From the NCBI RefSeq assembly GCF_032854445.1, contig NW_027018465.1:1-24166 (forward strand): a stretch of DNA of 24,166 nucleotides. The letters are read 5' to 3'. Under the pieces are notes generated by a model. That model was not told where the DNA came from, did not search any database, and was given only the letters and a program-made list of their open reading frames with translations. Made by a program: the position numbers and the translations under genes. The DNA comes from Liolophura sinensis. Its lineage: Eukaryota; Mollusca; Polyplacophora; Chitonida; Chitonidae. Of the stretch, positions 10,486 to 21,491 are shown piece after piece. The stretch's first letter is position 1; every line of letters begins with the position of its first letter.

Positions 10486-11034
10486 TACAATTGAACACTG
10501 ACCCACATCAATAAGGTGCCAAAAGATGCGCAATTGGGCCAGGCATCTCCAGCTGTTGAAAAATTGCAAATTTCCTTGGTTTCCATGGAGTAAGAGCCGT
10601 TGCTGGGCACGTGATCTTGACATCAATGATTATTCATTTGTGGCTACAGCCAAAAGTATTGGTCGGAGAGCAACGCGGTTTGCACCATTCGATTTCTCGT
10701 CAAAAAATACGTCGGATTAGCCTCTTACCAGCAGCATTGGAACAGTTTTTCCACTTTTGGATTTTTGCCTGGTCTTTTTGCGAATTGAAATCGGCTACAT
10801 TAACTATGTACAATCGCGACTGGTCATTACTATATTGAACTTTTCATTATAAGTTATGTGCCCTTCGGTAGCCCAGACGACGTCAAATCTTTGGGCCAAG
10901 CCCATTTAACTCACCCAGCAAATGTCTTACTTCTAAGTCGAAGACAAACTCAATGTCTTTATCTACATGTAGAAAAACCACACCATTTGTACATAAAATA
11001 ACACAAGGTACATGATACAGTCTGCTGTAAAAAG
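10486..11034. repeat. Monomer M20: a221, m2 with GCGAA, g352, hybrid right end
   Basis: Right end has a463 and g484 but c507, a527 and t538, the same hybrid arrangement as M4 and M5. The A-tract is interrupted (ACATAAAATAACAC). Confidence 0.95.
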
Positions 11035-11584
11035 TACAATTGAACACTGACCCACATCAATAAGGTGCCAAAAGATGCGCAATTGGGCCAGGCATCTCCA
11101 GCTGTTGAAAAATTGCAAATTTCCTTGGTTTCCATGGAGTAAGAGCCGTTGCTGGGCACGTGATCTTGACATCAATGATTATTCATTTGTGGCTACAGCC
11201 AAAAGTATTGGTCGGAGAGCAACGCGGTTTGCACCATTCGATTTCTCGTCAAAAAATACGTCGGATTAGCCTCTTACCAGCAGCATTGGAACAGTTTTTC
11301 CACTTTTGTATTTTTGCCTGGTCTTTTCGCGAATTGAAATCGGCTACATTAACTATGTACAATCGCGACTGGTCATTACTATATTCAACTTTTCATTATA
11401 AGTTATGTGCCCTTCGGTAGCCCAGACCACGTCAAATCTTTGGGCCAAGCCCATTTAACTCACCCAGCAAATGTCTTCCTTCTAAGTCGAAGACAAACTC
11501 AATGTCTTTATCTACATGTAGAAAAACCACACCATTTGTATATAAAAAAAACACAAGGTACTTGATACAGTCCGCTGTAAAAAG
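11035..11584. repeat. Monomer M21: a221, m3, c394, R2
   Basis: Private GTCTTCCTTC near 11478. Last m3 copy before M41, about 11 kb further right. Confidence 0.95.
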
Positions 11585-12135
11585 TACAATTGAACACTGA
11601 CCCACATCAATAAGGTGCCAAAAGATGCGCAATTGGGCCAGGCATCTCCAGCTGTTGAAAAATTGCAAATTTCCTTGGATTCCATGGAGTAAGAGCCGTT
11701 GCTGGGCACGTGATCTTGACATCAATGATTATTCATTTGTGGCTACAGCCAAAAGTATTGGTCGGAGAGCAACGCGGTTTGCACCATTCGATTTCTCGTC
11801 AAAAAATACGTCGGATTAGCCTCTTACCAGCAGCATTGGAACAGTTTTTCCACTTTTGGATTTTTGCCTGGTCTTTTTGCTAATTGAAATCGGCTACATT
11901 AACTATGTACAATCGCGACTGGTCATTACTATATTCAACTTTTCATTATAAGTTATGTGCCCTTCGGTAGCCCAGACGACGTCAAATCTTTGGGCCAAGC
12001 CCATTTAACTCACCCAGCAAATGTCTTACTTCTAAGTCGAAGACAAACTCAATGTCTTTATCTACATGTAGAAAAACCCACACCATTTGTATATAAAAAA
12101 AACACAAGGTACTTGATACAGTCCGCTGTAAAAAG
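11585..12135. repeat. Monomer M22: a221, m2, R2
   Basis: Private TTGGATTCC near 11679 and one extra C at AACCCACACC. The left limit of the 4,403-base-offset duplication probably lies in its right part. Confidence 0.95.
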
Positions 12136-12686
12136 TACAATTGAACACTGACCCACATCAATAAGGTGCCAAAAGATGCGCAATTGGGCCAGGCATCTCC
12201 AGCTGTTGAAAAATTGCAAATTTCCTTGGTTTCCATGGAGTAAGAGCCGTTGCTGGGCACGTGATCTTGACATCAATGATTATTCATTTGTGGCTACAGC
12301 CAAAAGTATTGGTCGGAGAGCAACGCGGTTTGCACCATTCGATTTCTCGTCAAAAAATACGTCGGATTAGCCTCTTACCAGCAGCATTGGAACAGTTTTT
12401 CCACTTTTGGATTTTTACCTGGTCTTTTTGCTAATTGAAATCGGCTACATTAACTATGTACAATCGCGACTGGTCATTACTATATTCAACTTTTCATTAT
12501 AAGTTATGTGCCCTTCGGTAGCCCAGACGACGTCAAATCTTTGGGCCAAGCCCATTTAACTCACCCAGCAAATGTCTTACTTCTAAGTCGAAGACAAACT
12601 CAATGTCTTTATCTACATGTAGAAAAACCACACCATTTGTATATAAAAAAAAACACAAGGTACTTGATACAGTCCGCTGTAAAAAG
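12136..12686. repeat. Monomer M23: a221, m2 with TTTTACCTGG, R2
   Basis: The g-to-a change giving TTTTACC is shared with M31 and M37 only. First member of duplicated block A. Confidence 0.95.
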
Positions 12687-13236
12687 TACAATTGAACACT
12701 GACCCACATCAATAAGGTGCCAAAAGATGCGCAATTGGGCCAGGCATCTCCAGCTGTTGAAAAATTGCAAATTTCCTTGGTTTCCATGGAGTAAGAGCCG
12801 TTGCTGGGCACGTGATCTTGACATCAATGATTATTCATTTGTGGCTACAGCCAAAAGTATTGGTCGGAGAGCAACGCGGTTTGCACCATTCGATTTCTCG
12901 TCAAAAAATACGTCGGATTAGCCTCTTACCAGGAGTATTGGAACAGTTTTTCCACTTTTGGATTTCTGCCTGGTCTTTTTGCTAATTGAAATCGGCTACA
13001 TTAACTATGTACAATCGCGACTGGTCATTACTATATTGAACTTTTCATTATAAGTTATGTGCCCTTCGGTAGCCCAGACGACGTCAAATCTTTGGGCAAA
13101 GCCCATTTAACTCACCCAGCAGTTGTCTTACTTCTAAGTCGAAGACAAACTCAATGTCTTTATCTACATGTAGAAAAACCACACCATTTGTATATAAAAA
13201 AAACACAAGGTACTTGATACAGTCCGCTGTAAAAAG
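12687..13236. repeat. Monomer M24: a221, m5, g352, a412, g436-t437, R2
   Basis: First m5 copy from the left. Carries the linked set TATTGAAC, GGGCAAAGCC and CAGCAGTTG. Counterpart of M32. Confidence 0.95.
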
Positions 13237-13786
13237 TACAATTGAACACTGACCCACATCAATAAGGTGCCAAAAGATGCGCAATTGGGCCAGGCATCTC
13301 CAGCTGTTGAAAAATTGCAAATTTCCTTGGTTTCCATGGAGTAAGAGCCGTTGCTGGGCACGTGATCTTGACATCAATGATTATTCATTTGTGGCTACAG
13401 CCAAAAGTATTGGTCGGAGAGCAACGCGGTTTGCACCATTCGATTTCTCGTCAAAAAATACGTCGGATTAGCCTCTTACCAGCAGCATTGGAACAGTTTT
13501 TCCACTTTTGGATTTTTGCCTGGTATTTTTTCTAATTGAAATCGGCTACATTAACTATGTACAATCGCGACTGGTCATTACTATATTCAACTTTTCATTA
13601 TAAGTTATGTGCCCTTCGGTAGCCCAGACGACGTCAAACCTTTGGGCCAAGCCCATTTAACTCACCCAGCAAATGTCTTACTTCTAAGTCGAAGACAAAC
13701 TCAATGTCTTTATCTACATGTAGAAAAACCACACCATTTGTATATAAAAAAAACACAAGGTACTTGATACAGTCCGCTGTAAAAAG
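13237..13786. repeat. Monomer M25: a221, m1, GTCAAACC, R2
   Basis: The t-to-c change in GTCAAACCTTTGG is shared only with M33, a private marker of the duplication. Confidence 0.95.
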
Positions 13787-14336
13787 TACAATTGAACACT
13801 GACCCACATCAATAAGGTGCCAAAAGATGCGCAATTGGGCCAGGCATCTCCAGCTGTTGAAAAATTGCAAATTTCCTTGGTTTCCATGGAGTAAGAGCCG
13901 TTGCTGGGCACGTGATCTTGACATCAATGATTATTCATTTGTGGCTACAGCCAAAAGTATTGGTCGGAGAGCAACGCGGTTTGCACCATTCGATTTCTCG
14001 TCAAAAAATACGTCAGATTAGCCTCTTACCAGGAGTATTGGAACAGTTTTTCCACTTTTGGATTTCTGCCTGGTCTTTTTGCTAATTGAAATCGGCTACA
14101 TTAACTATGTACAATCGCGACTGGTCATTACTATATTCAACTTTTCATTATAAGTTATGTGCCCTTCGGTAGCCCAGACGACGTCAAATCTTTGGGCCAA
14201 GCCCATTTAACTCACCCAGCAAATGTCTTACTTCTAAGTCGAAGACAAACTCAATGTCTTTATCTACATGTAGAAAAACCACACCATTTGTATATAAAAA
14301 AAACACAAGGTACTTGATACAGTCCGCTGTAAAAAG
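13787..14336. repeat. Monomer M26: a221, m5, ACGTCAGATT, R2
   Basis: The g-to-a change in ACGTCAGATT is shared only with M34. Confidence 0.95.
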
Positions 14337-14887
14337 TACAATTGAACACTGACCCACATCAATAAGGTGCCAAAAGATGCGCAATTGGGCCAGGCATCTC
14401 CAGGTGTTGAAAAATTGCAAATTTCCTTGGTTTCCATGGAGTAAGAGCCGTTGCTGGGCACGTGATCTTGACATCAATGATTATTCATTTGTGCCTACAG
14501 CCAAAAGTATTGGTCGGAGAGCAACGCGGTTTGCACCATTCGATTTCTCGTCAAAATATACGTCGGATTAGCCTCTTAGCAGGAGTATTGGAACAGTTTT
14601 TCCACTTTTGGATTTCTGCCTGGTCTTTTTGCTAATTGAAATCGGCTACATTAACTATGTACAATCGCGACTGGTCATTACTATATTCAACTTTTCATTA
14701 TAAGTTATGTGCCCTTCGGTAGCCCAGACGACGTCAAATCTTTGGGCCAAGCCCATTTAACTCACCCAGCAAATGTCTTACTTCTAAGTCGAAGACAAAC
14801 TCAATGTCTTTATCTACATGTAGAAAAACCACACCATTTGTATATAAAAAAAAACACAAGGTACTTGATACAGTCCGCTGTAAAAAG
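14337..14887. repeat. Monomer M27: g68, c158, t221, g243, m5, R2
   Basis: First copy of the most derived variant. Nine-A run after TATAT. Confidence 0.95.
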
Positions 14888-15437
14888 TACAATTGAACAC
14901 TGACCCACATCAATAAGGTGCCAAAAGATGCGCAATTGGGCCAGGCATCTCCAGGTGTTGAAAAATTGCAAATTTCCTTGGTTTCCATGGAGTAAGAGCC
15001 GTTGCTGGGCACGTGATCTTGACATCAATGATTATTCATTTGTGCCTACAGCCAAAAGTATTGGTCGGAGAGCAACGCGGTTTGCACCATTCGATTTCTC
15101 GTCAAAATATACGTCGGATTAGCCTCTTAGCAGGAGTATTGGAACAGTTTTTCCACTTTTGGATTTCTGCCTGGTCTTTTTGCTAATTGAAATCGGCTAC
15201 ATTAACTATGTACAATCGCGACTGGTCATTACTATATTCAACTTTTCATTATAAGTTATGTGCCCTTCGGTAGCCCAGACGACGTCAAATCTTTGGGCCA
15301 AGCCCATTTAACTCACCCAGCAAATGTCTTACTTCTAAGTCGAAGACAAACTCAATGTCTTTATCTACATGTAGAAAAACCACACCATTTGTGTATAAAA
15401 AAAACACAAGGTACTTGATACAGTCCGCTGTAAAAAG
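14888..15437. repeat. Monomer M28: g68, c158, t221, g243, m5, R2
   Basis: As M27, but with TTTGTGTATAAA near 15391 and an eight-A run. Confidence 0.95.
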
Positions 15438-15988
15438 TACAATTGAACACTGACCCACATCAATAAGGTGCCAAAAGATGCGCAATTGGGCCAGGCATCT
15501 CCAGCTGTTGAAAAATTGCAAATTTCCTTGGTTTCCATGGAGTAAGAGCCGTTGCTGGGCACGTGATCTTGACATCAATGATTATTCATTTGTGCCTACA
15601 GCCAAAAGTATTGGTCGGAGAGCAACGCGGTTTGCACCATTCGATTTCTCGTCAAAATATACGTCGGATTAGCCTCTTAGCAGGAGTATTGGAACAGTTT
15701 TTCCACTTTTGGATTTCTGCCTGGTCTTTTTGCTAATTGAAATCGGCTACATTAACTATGTACAATCGCGACTGGTCATTACTATATTCAACTTTTCATT
15801 ATAAGTTATGTGCCCTTCGGTAGCCCAGACGACGTCAAATCTTTGGGCCAAGCCCATTTAACTCACCCAGCAAATGTCTTACTTCTAAGTCGAAGACAAA
15901 CTCAATGTCTTTATCTACATGTAGAAAAACCACACCATTTGTATATAAAAAAAAACACAAGGTACTTGATACAGTCCGCTGTAAAAAG
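15438..15988. repeat. Monomer M29: c68, c158, t221, g243, m5, R2
   Basis: Differs from M27, M28 and M30 in keeping the common CCAGCTG at site 68, which suggests a short conversion or crossover in its first quarter. Confidence 0.95.
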
Positions 15989-16538
15989 TACAATTGAACA
16001 CTGACCCACATCAATAAGGTGCCAAAAGATGCGCAATTGGGCCAGGCATCTCCAGGTGTTGAAAAATTGCAAATTTCCTTGGTTTCCATGGAGTAAGAGC
16101 CGTTGCTGGGCACGTGATCTTGACATCAATGATTATTCATTTGTGCCTACAGCCAAAAGTATTGGTCGGAGAGCAACGCGGTTTGCACCATTCGATTTCT
16201 CGTCAAAATATACGTCGGATTAGCCTCTTAGCAGGAGTATTGGAACAGTTTTTCCACTTTTGGATTTCTGCCTGGTCTTTTTGCTAATTGAAATCGGCTA
16301 CATTAACTATGTACAATCGCGACTGGTCATTACTATATTCAACTTTTCATTATAAGTTATGTGCCCTTCGGTAGCCCAGACGACGTCAAATCTTTGGGCC
16401 AAGCCCATTTAACTCACCCAGCAAATGTCTTACTTCTAAGTCGAAGACAAACTCAATGTCTTTATCTACATGTAGAAAAACCACACCATTTGTATATAAA
16501 AAAAACACAAGGTACTTGATACAGTCCGCTGTAAAAAG
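15989..16538. repeat. Monomer M30: g68, c158, t221, g243, m5, R2
   Basis: Last copy of the homogeneous run. Its right end joins duplicated block B. Confidence 0.95.
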
Positions 16539-17089
16539 TACAATTGAACACTGACCCACATCAATAAGGTGCCAAAAGATGCGCAATTGGGCCAGGCATC
16601 TCCAGCTGTTGAAAAATTGCAAATTTCCTTGGTTTCCATGGAGTAAGAGCCGTTGCTGGGCACGTGATCTTGACATCAATGATTATTCATTTGTGGCTAC
16701 AGCCAAAAGTATTGGTCGGAGAGCAACGCGGTTTGCACCATTCGATTTCTCGTCAAAAAATACGTCGGATTAGCCTCTTACCAGCAGCATTGGAACAGTT
16801 TTTCCACTTTTGGATTTTTACCTGGTCTTTTTGCTAATTGAAATCGGCTACATTAACTATGTACAATCGCGACTGGTCATTACTATATTCAACTTTTCAT
16901 TATAAGTTATGTGCCCTTCGGTAGCCCAGACGACGTCAAATCTTTGGGCCAAGCCCATTTAACTCACCCAGCAAATGTCTTACTTCTAAGTCGAAGACAA
17001 ACTCAATGTCTTTATCTACATGTAGAAAAACCACACCATTTGTATATAAAAAAAAACACAAGGTACTTGATACAGTCCGCTGTAAAAAG
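16539..17089. repeat. Monomer M31: a221, m2 with TTTTACCTGG, R2
   Basis: Counterpart of M23; I see no difference between them by eye. Confidence 0.95.
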
Positions 17090-17639
17090 TACAATTGAAC
17101 ACTGACCCACATCAATAAGGTGCCAAAAGATGCGCAATTGGGCCAGGCATCTCCAGCTGTTGAAAAATTGCAAATTTCCTTGGTTTCCATGGAGTAAGAG
17201 CCGTTGCTGGGCACGTGATCTTGACATCAATGATTATTCATTTGTGGCTACAGCCAAAAGTATTGGTCGGAGAGCAACGCGGTTTGCACCATTCGATTTC
17301 TCGTCAAAAAATACGTCGGATTAGCCTCTTACCAGGAGTATTGGAACAGTTTTTCCACTTTTGGATTTCTGCCTGGTCTTTTTGCTAATTGAAATCGGCT
17401 ACATTAACTATGTACAATCGCGACTGGTCATTACTATATTGAACTTTTCATTATAAGTTATGTGCCCTTCGGTAGCCCAGACGACGTCAAATCTTTGGGC
17501 AAAGCCCATTTAACTCACCCAGCAGTTGTCTTACTTCTAAGTCGAAGACAAACTCAATGTCTTTATCTACATGTAGAAAAACCACACCATTTGTATATAA
17601 AAAAAACACAAGGTACTTGATACAGTCCGCTGTAAAAAG
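17090..17639. repeat. Monomer M32: a221, m5, g352, a412, g436-t437, R2
   Basis: Counterpart of M24, with the whole linked marker set present. Confidence 0.95.
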
Positions 17640-18189
17640 TACAATTGAACACTGACCCACATCAATAAGGTGCCAAAAGATGCGCAATTGGGCCAGGCAT
17701 CTCCAGCTGTTGAAAAATTGCAAATTTCCTTGGTTCCATGGAGTAAGAGCCGTTGCTGGGCACGTGATCTTGACATCAATGATTATTCATTTGTGGGCTA
17801 CAGCCAAAAGTATTGGTCGGAGAGCAACGCGGTTTGCACCATTCGATTTCTCGTCAAAAAATACGTCGGATTAGCCTCTTACCAGCAGCATTGGAACAGT
17901 TTTTCCACTTTTGGATTTTTGCCTGGTATTTTTTCTAATTGAAATCGGCTACATTAACTATGTACAATCGCGACTGGTCATTACTCTATTCAACTTTTCA
18001 TTATAAGTTATGTGCCCTTCGGTAGCCCAGACGACGTCAAACCTTTGGGCCAAGCCCATTTAACTCACCCAGCAAATGTCTTACTTCTAAGTCGAAGACA
18101 AACTCAATGTCTTTATCTACATGTAGAAAAACCACACCATTTGTATATAAAAAAAACACAAGGTACTTGATACAGTCCGCTGTAAAAAG
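17640..18189. repeat. Monomer M33: a221, m1, GTCAAACC, R2
   Basis: Counterpart of M25. It holds all the differences I could see between blocks A and B, two of them compensating one-base indels. Confidence 0.95.
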
Positions 18190-18739
18190 TACAATTGAAC
18201 ACTGACCCACATCAATAAGGTGCCAAAAGATGCGCAATTGGGCCAGGCATCTCCAGCTGTTGAAAAATTGCAAATTTCCTTGGTTTCCATGGAGTAAGAG
18301 CCGTTGCTGGGCACGTGATCTTGACATCAATGATTATTCATTTGTGGCTACAGCCAAAAGTATTGGTCGGAGAGCAACGCGGTTTGCACCATTCGATTTC
18401 TCGTCAAAAAATACGTCAGATTAGCCTCTTACCAGGAGTATTGGAACAGTTTTTCCACTTTTGGATTTCTGCCTGGTCTTTTTGCTAATTGAAATCGGCT
18501 ACATTAACTATGTACAATCGCGACTGGTCATTACTATATTCAACTTTTCATTATAAGTTATGTGCCCTTCGGTAGCCCAGACGACGTCAAATCTTTGGGC
18601 CAAGCCCATTTAACTCACCCAGCAAATGTCTTACTTCTAAGTCGAAGACAAACTCAATGTCTTTATCTACATGTAGAAAAACCACACCATTTGTATATAA
18701 AAAAAACACAAGGTACTTGATACAGTCCGCTGTAAAAAG
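18190..18739. repeat. Monomer M34: a221, m5, ACGTCAGATT, R2
   Basis: Counterpart of M26. Last indel-free copy before the right-hand noisy zone. Confidence 0.95.
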
Positions 18740-19296
18740 TACAATTGAACACTGACCCCACATCAATAAGGTGCCAAAAGATGCGCAATTGGGCCAGGCA
18801 TCTCCAGGTGTTGAAAAAATTGCAAATTTCCTTGGTTTCCATGGAGTAAGAGCCGTTGCTGGGCACGTGATCTTGACATCAATGATTATTCATTTGTGCC
18901 TACAGCCAAAAGTATTGGTCGGAGAGCAACGCGGTTTGCACCATTCGATTTCTCGTCAAAATATACGTCGGATTAGCCTCTTAGGCAGGAGTATTGGAAC
19001 AGTTTTTTCCACTTTTGGATTTCTGCCTGGTCTTTTTGCTAATTTGAAATCGGCTACATTAACTATGTACAATCGCGACTGGTCATTACTATATTCAACT
19101 TTTCATTATAAGTTATGTGCCCTTCGGTAGCCCAGACGACGTCAAATCTTTGGGGCCAAGCCCATTTAACTCACCCAGCAAATGTCTTACTTCTAAGTCG
19201 AAGACAAACTCAATGTCTTTATCTACATGTAGAAAAACCACACCATTTGTATATAAAAAAAAACACAAGGTACTTGATACAGTCCGCTGTAAAAAG
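18740..19296. repeat. Monomer M35: g68, c158, t221, g243, m5, R2
   Basis: Counterpart of M27, lengthened to 557 bases by extra bases at GACCCCAC, GAAAAAATTG, TTAGGCAGG, TTTTTTCC, AATTTGAAATC and TGGGGCC. The noisy zone starts here. Confidence 0.95.
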
Positions 19297-19845
19297 TACA
19301 ATTGAACACTGACCCACATCAATAAGGTGCCAAAAGATGCGCAATTGGGCCAGGCATCTCCAGGTGTTGAAAAATTGCAATTTCCTTGGTTTCCATGGAG
19401 TAAGAGCCGTTGCTGGCACGTGATCTTGACATCAATGATTATTCATTTGTGCCTACAGCCAAAAGTATTGGTCGGAGAGCAACGCGTTTGCACCATTCGA
19501 TTTCTCGTCAAAATATACGTCGGATTAGCTCTCTTAGCAGGAGTATTGGAACAGTTTTTCCACTTTTGGATTTCTGCTGGTCTTTTTGCTAATTGAAATC
19601 GGCTACATTAACTATGTACAATCGCGACTGGTCATTACTATATTCAACTTTTCATTATAAGTTTATGTGCCCTTCGGTAGCCCAGGACGACGTCAAATCT
19701 TTGGGCAAAGCCCATTTAACTCACCCAGCAGTTGTCTTACTTGTAAGTCGAAGACAACTCAATGTCTTTATCTACATGTAGAAAAACCCACACCATTTGT
19801 ATATATAAAAAAACACAAGGTACTTGATACAGTCCGCTGTAAAAG
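19297..19845. repeat. Monomer M36: left half as M28, right half with a412 and g436-t437
   Basis: Mosaic. Up to site 280 it carries the M27/M28 markers; from site 412 it carries the GGGCAAAGCC and CAGTTG markers of M24/M32. This is where the eight-monomer-offset match ends. The A-tract reads TATATATAAAAAAA, and there are several one-base deletions. Confidence 0.95.
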
Positions 19846-20390
19846 TACAATTGAACACTGACCCACATCAATAAGGTGCCAAAAGATGCGCAATTGGGCA
19901 GGCATCTCCAGGTGTTGAAAAATTGCAAATTTCCTTGGTTTCATGGAGTAAGAGCCGTTGCTGGCACGTGATCTTGACATCAATGATTATTCATTTGTGC
20001 CTACAGCCAAAAGTATTGGTCGGAGAGCAACGCGGTTTGCCACCATTCGATTTCTCGTCAAAAATACGTCGGATTAGCCTCTTACCAGCAGCATTGAACA
20101 GTTTTTCCACTTTGGATTTTACCTGGTCTTTTTGCTAATTGAAATCGGCTACATTAACTATGTAGAATCGCGACTGGTCATTACTATATTGAACTTTTCA
20201 TTATAAAGTTATGTGCCCTTCGGTAGCCCAGACGACGTCAAATCTTTGGGCAAAGCCCATTTAACTCACCCAGCAGTTGTCTTACTTCTAAGTCGAAGAC
20301 AAACTCAATGTCTTTATCTACATATAGAAAAACCACACCATTTGTATATAAAAAAAACACAAGGTACTTGATACAGTCCGCTGTAAAAAG
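19846..20390. repeat. Monomer M37: mosaic of three types, R2 with a484
   Basis: Shortest full copy (545). Left third has g68 and c158. The middle has CAGCAGC and TTTTACC as in M23/M31. The right part has g352, a412 and g436-t437 as in M24/M32. It is the only copy with CATATAG (a484) followed by TATAT. It has several one-base deletions. Confidence 0.95.
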
Positions 20391-20939
20391 TACAATTGAA
20401 CACTGACCCACATCAATAAGGTGCCAAAAGATGCGCAATTGGGCCAGGCATCTCCAGCTGTTGAAAAATTGCAAATTTCCTTGGTTTCCATGGAGTAAGA
20501 GCCGTTGCTGGCACGTGATCTTGACATCAATGATTATTCATTTGTGGCTACAGCAAAAGTATTGGTCGGAGAGCAACGCGGTTTGCACCATTCGATTTCT
20601 CGTCAAAAAATACGTCGGATTAGCCTCTTACCAGCAGCATTGGAACAGTTTTTTCCACTTTTGGATTTTTGCCTGGTATTTTTTCTAATTGAAATCGGCT
20701 ACATTAACTATGTACAATCGCGACTGGTCATTACTATATTCAACTTTTCATTATAAGTTATGTGCCCTTCGGTAGCCCAGACGACGTCAAATCTTTGGGC
20801 CAAGCCCATTTAACTCACCCAGCAAATGTCTTACTTCTAAGTCGAAGACAAACTCAATGTCTTTATCTACATGTAGAAAAACCACACCATTTGTATATAA
20901 AAAAAACACAAGGTACTTGATACAGTCCGCTGTAAAAAG
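20391..20939. repeat. Monomer M38: a221, m1, R2
   Basis: m1 copy after an a412/gt437 copy, repeating the M24-M25 and M32-M33 order, but with the common GTCAAATC. Confidence 0.95.
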
Positions 20940-21491
20940 TACAATTGAACACTGAACCCACATCAATAAGGTGCCAAAAGATGCCGCAATTGGGCCAGGC
21001 ATCTCCAGCTGTTGAAAAATTGCAAATTTCATTGGTTTCCATGGAGTAAGAGCCGTTGCTGGGCACGTGATCTTGACATCAATGATTATTCATTTGTGGC
21101 TACAGCCAAAAGTATTGTGTCGGAGAGCAACGCGGTTTGCACCATTCGATTTCTCGTCAAAAATACGTCGGATTAGCCTCTTACCAGGAGTATTGGAACA
21201 GTTTTTCCACTTTTGGATTTCTGCCTGGTCTTTTTGCTAATTGAAATCGGCTACATTAACTATGTACAATCGCGACTGGTCATTACTATATTCAACTTTT
21301 CATTATAAGTTATGTGCACTTCGGTAGCCCAGACGACGTCAAATCTTTGGGCCAAGCCCATTTAACTCACCCAGCAAATGTCTTACTTCTAAGTCGAAGA
21401 CAAACTCAATGTCTTTATCTACATGTAGAAAAACCACACCATTTGTATATAAAAAAAACACAAGGTACTTGATACAGTCCGCTGTAAAAAG
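20940..21491. repeat. Monomer M39: m5, R2
   Basis: m5 without the cagatt marker. Noisy: GAACCCAC, ATGCCGCAAT, TTTCATTGG, TATTGTGTCGG, GTGCACTTCGG. Confidence 0.95.

Larger units (their letters stand above)
7735..11584. repeat. Left higher-order unit 3 (M15-M21), partial match
   Basis: M15-M18 repeat the M8-M11 order: m1/R1, m1/R1, m2/R2, m3/R2, with the next copy starting TTCAATTG. From M19 the order departs: m1/R1 with a221, then a hybrid, then m3 with c394. Offsets to unit 2 are 3,856, 3,845 and 3,845 bases for the first three monomers, which is seven monomers. Confidence 0.5.
12136..14336. repeat. Duplicated four-monomer block, copy A (M23-M26)
   Basis: The four monomers carry a distinctive series. 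First comes m2 with TTTTACCTGG. Next is an m5 copy with g352, a412 and g436-t437, then an m1 copy with GTCAAACC, then an m5 copy with ACGTCAGATT. The same series in the same order lies at 16539-18739. All four monomer boundaries are offset by exactly 4,403 bases. Similarity continues into M27 and most of M28. It seems to begin in the right part of M22, because M22 and its counterpart M30 still differ at site 280. Confidence 0.9.
14337..16538. repeat. Homogeneous run of the most derived variant (M27-M30)
   Basis: Four adjacent monomers share c158, t221, g243 (TTAGCAGGAGTATT) and c280. Three of them (M27, M28, M30) also have g68; M29 has c68. Outside this run the combination appears only in M35 and M36, with part of it in M37. 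The neighbours M26 and M31 lack g68, c158 and g243. This is what a recent local amplification of one variant looks like. Confidence 0.85.
16539..18739. repeat. Duplicated four-monomer block, copy B (M31-M34)
   Basis: Second copy of the M23-M26 series. The differences I see from copy A all fall in M33: GGTTCCATGG lacks one T near 17735, TGTGGGCTA has one extra G near 17797, and CTCTATTC replaces CTATATTC near 17986. The two indels cancel, so the 4,403-base offset is kept. The match runs on into M35 and the left half of M36, then stops between sites 280 and 412 of M36. Confidence 0.9.

Noticed and set aside
12687-13236. a412 plus g436-t437 copies as a separate satellite family
   Set aside because: They differ from neighbours at only a handful of sites and form mosaics with them (M15, M36, M37, M40), so they are alleles within one family.
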